A model generated the notes under the pieces. That model was not told where the DNA came from and did no database searches. It saw only the letters and a program-made list of their open reading frames with translations. The translations under genes were made by a program, and so were the position numbers. From contig CANRFE010000001.1 of NCBI GenBank assembly GCA_947629805.1, positions 1 to 33,777 of the forward strand: a stretch of DNA of 33,777 nt, written 5' to 3'. The DNA is from an uncultured Clostridia bacterium (GTDB taxonomy: Bacteria; Bacillota; Clostridia; TANB77; CAG-508). Of the stretch, positions 33,292 to 33,777 are shown piece by piece. Position 1 is the first letter of the stretch. Each line of letters opens with the position of its first letter.

Positions 33292-33777
33292 ATGGCAAAA
33301 TTCGACCAAATGTACTTAGACACCTGTGAAAAGATTTTAGATTGTGGCGTTAAAACAGAAGCAAGAAACGGTATTACCTATCGGATTGCTGGTAACCACT
33401 GGATTTTTAATTTAGCAGAAGAGTTTCCTATTCTTACTACCAAACAGGTAGCTTGGAAAACAGCCATTTTGGAAATGCTGTGGATTTACCAACAGAAATG
33501 TATTGCTGTGGACTGGTTGCGCAAAAGAGGAATTAAAATTTGGGACAAATTCGAAATTAGCGAGGATGGCATTTATCGCAACCCAGACAATGGCCAAGAA
33601 ACCTTCTTTGGCAAGGAATGGGCTGGCACTATTGGAACTAGCTATGGCTACATTATAGCACATGGCGGTGAAAAAGGTGCAGAAGACCAGATGGACGCTG
33701 CTATTGAGAAAATATTGCACAATCCTGCTGACAGGCGCAATATCATCTCCATGTGGCAACCTCCTTTTTTTGATAAA
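33292..33777 (+). CDS. second thymidylate synthase, N-terminal part (cut by the window end)
   Basis: 162 residues are visible, with no stop. FNLAEEFPILTTKQVAWK and the WL-rich segment ILEMLWIYQQ match thymidylate synthases, and ADRRNIISMWQPPFFDK is the two-arginine dUMP phosphate-binding segment; the catalytic cysteine should lie just beyond the window. It differs clearly from the thyA product next door. Codon use is less AT-rich, with CGC, AGG and the only zero-frame CGG (33382-33384) that does not interrupt a gene here, so acquisition from another genome is likely. It may be a phage-type or clade-specific paralogue. Confidence 0.85.
   Translation, partial: MAKFDQMYLDTCEKILDCGVKTEARNGITYRIAGNHWIFNLAEEFPILTTKQVAWKTAILEMLWIYQQKCIAVDWLRKRGIKIWDKFEISEDGIYRNPDNGQETFFGKEWAGTIGTSYGYIIAHGGEKGAEDQMDAAIEKILHNPADRRNIISMWQPPFFDK

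Overview
The window is AT-rich, with strong Shine-Dalgarno sequences, a spore-germination operon and the classical Bacillota housekeeping clusters. This points to a low-GC, endospore-forming Bacillota, probably an uncultured Clostridia-type organism and plausibly from the gut. The genus cannot be fixed from the sequence alone. No rRNA, tRNA, CRISPR array or insertion sequence was seen.

Layout. (1) 1-78: a short, compositionally different edge whose + strand frame resembles hisH. (2) 79-1695 (-): TGS-domain/uridine-kinase-like protein. (3) 1854-5928 (+): gerA-gerB-gerC type germinant receptor operon, then a small membrane protein. (4) 6239-12440 (-): metK, a polyprenol-kinase-like membrane protein, a hemolysin III family protein, an acyl-CoA synthetase, an HD hydrolase, a CmpB-like membrane protein and a DUF1294 protein. 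(5) 12617-13324 (+): an unrecognised protein. (6) 13411-24504 (-): polC, a long coiled-coil protein, rseP, cdsA, uppS, frr and pyrH. This is the usual pyrH-to-polC neighbourhood, but dxr and proS are not in their common places. (7) 24669-27303: a cell-surface island with a sortase (+), a pilin-like protein ending in a C-type-lectin/FGE domain that looks like a diversity-generating-retroelement (DGR) target (-), and a small LPXTG protein (-). (8) 27510-31551 (-): the ylxM-ffh-rpsP-khpA-rimM-trmD-rplS operon. (9) 31674-33103 (-): folA and thyA. (10) 33292-end (+): a second, divergent thymidylate synthase, cut by the window edge.

The most striking observation concerns three otherwise normal genes: the gerB-type permease, the acyl-CoA synthetase and the essential gene ffh. 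Each is split by a +1 frame change, and each change falls exactly at an in-frame CGG codon with context NNA-C-GGN. Skipping the C restores a full-length, family-consistent protein every time. In my manual scan of roughly 10,000 codons the only other in-frame CGG is in the second thyA, whose codon use looks foreign. This suggests that CGG is unassigned or nearly so in this organism and that ribosomes shift +1 at it, which would be a recoding system rather than gene decay.

Other notable points are a dispersed palindromic repeat built of GTCCC-N4-GGGAC hairpins (three intergenic copies), a candidate DGR variable region without a visible reverse transcriptase, a PolC with a duplicated OB-fold domain, and an acidic extension on ribosomal protein L19.
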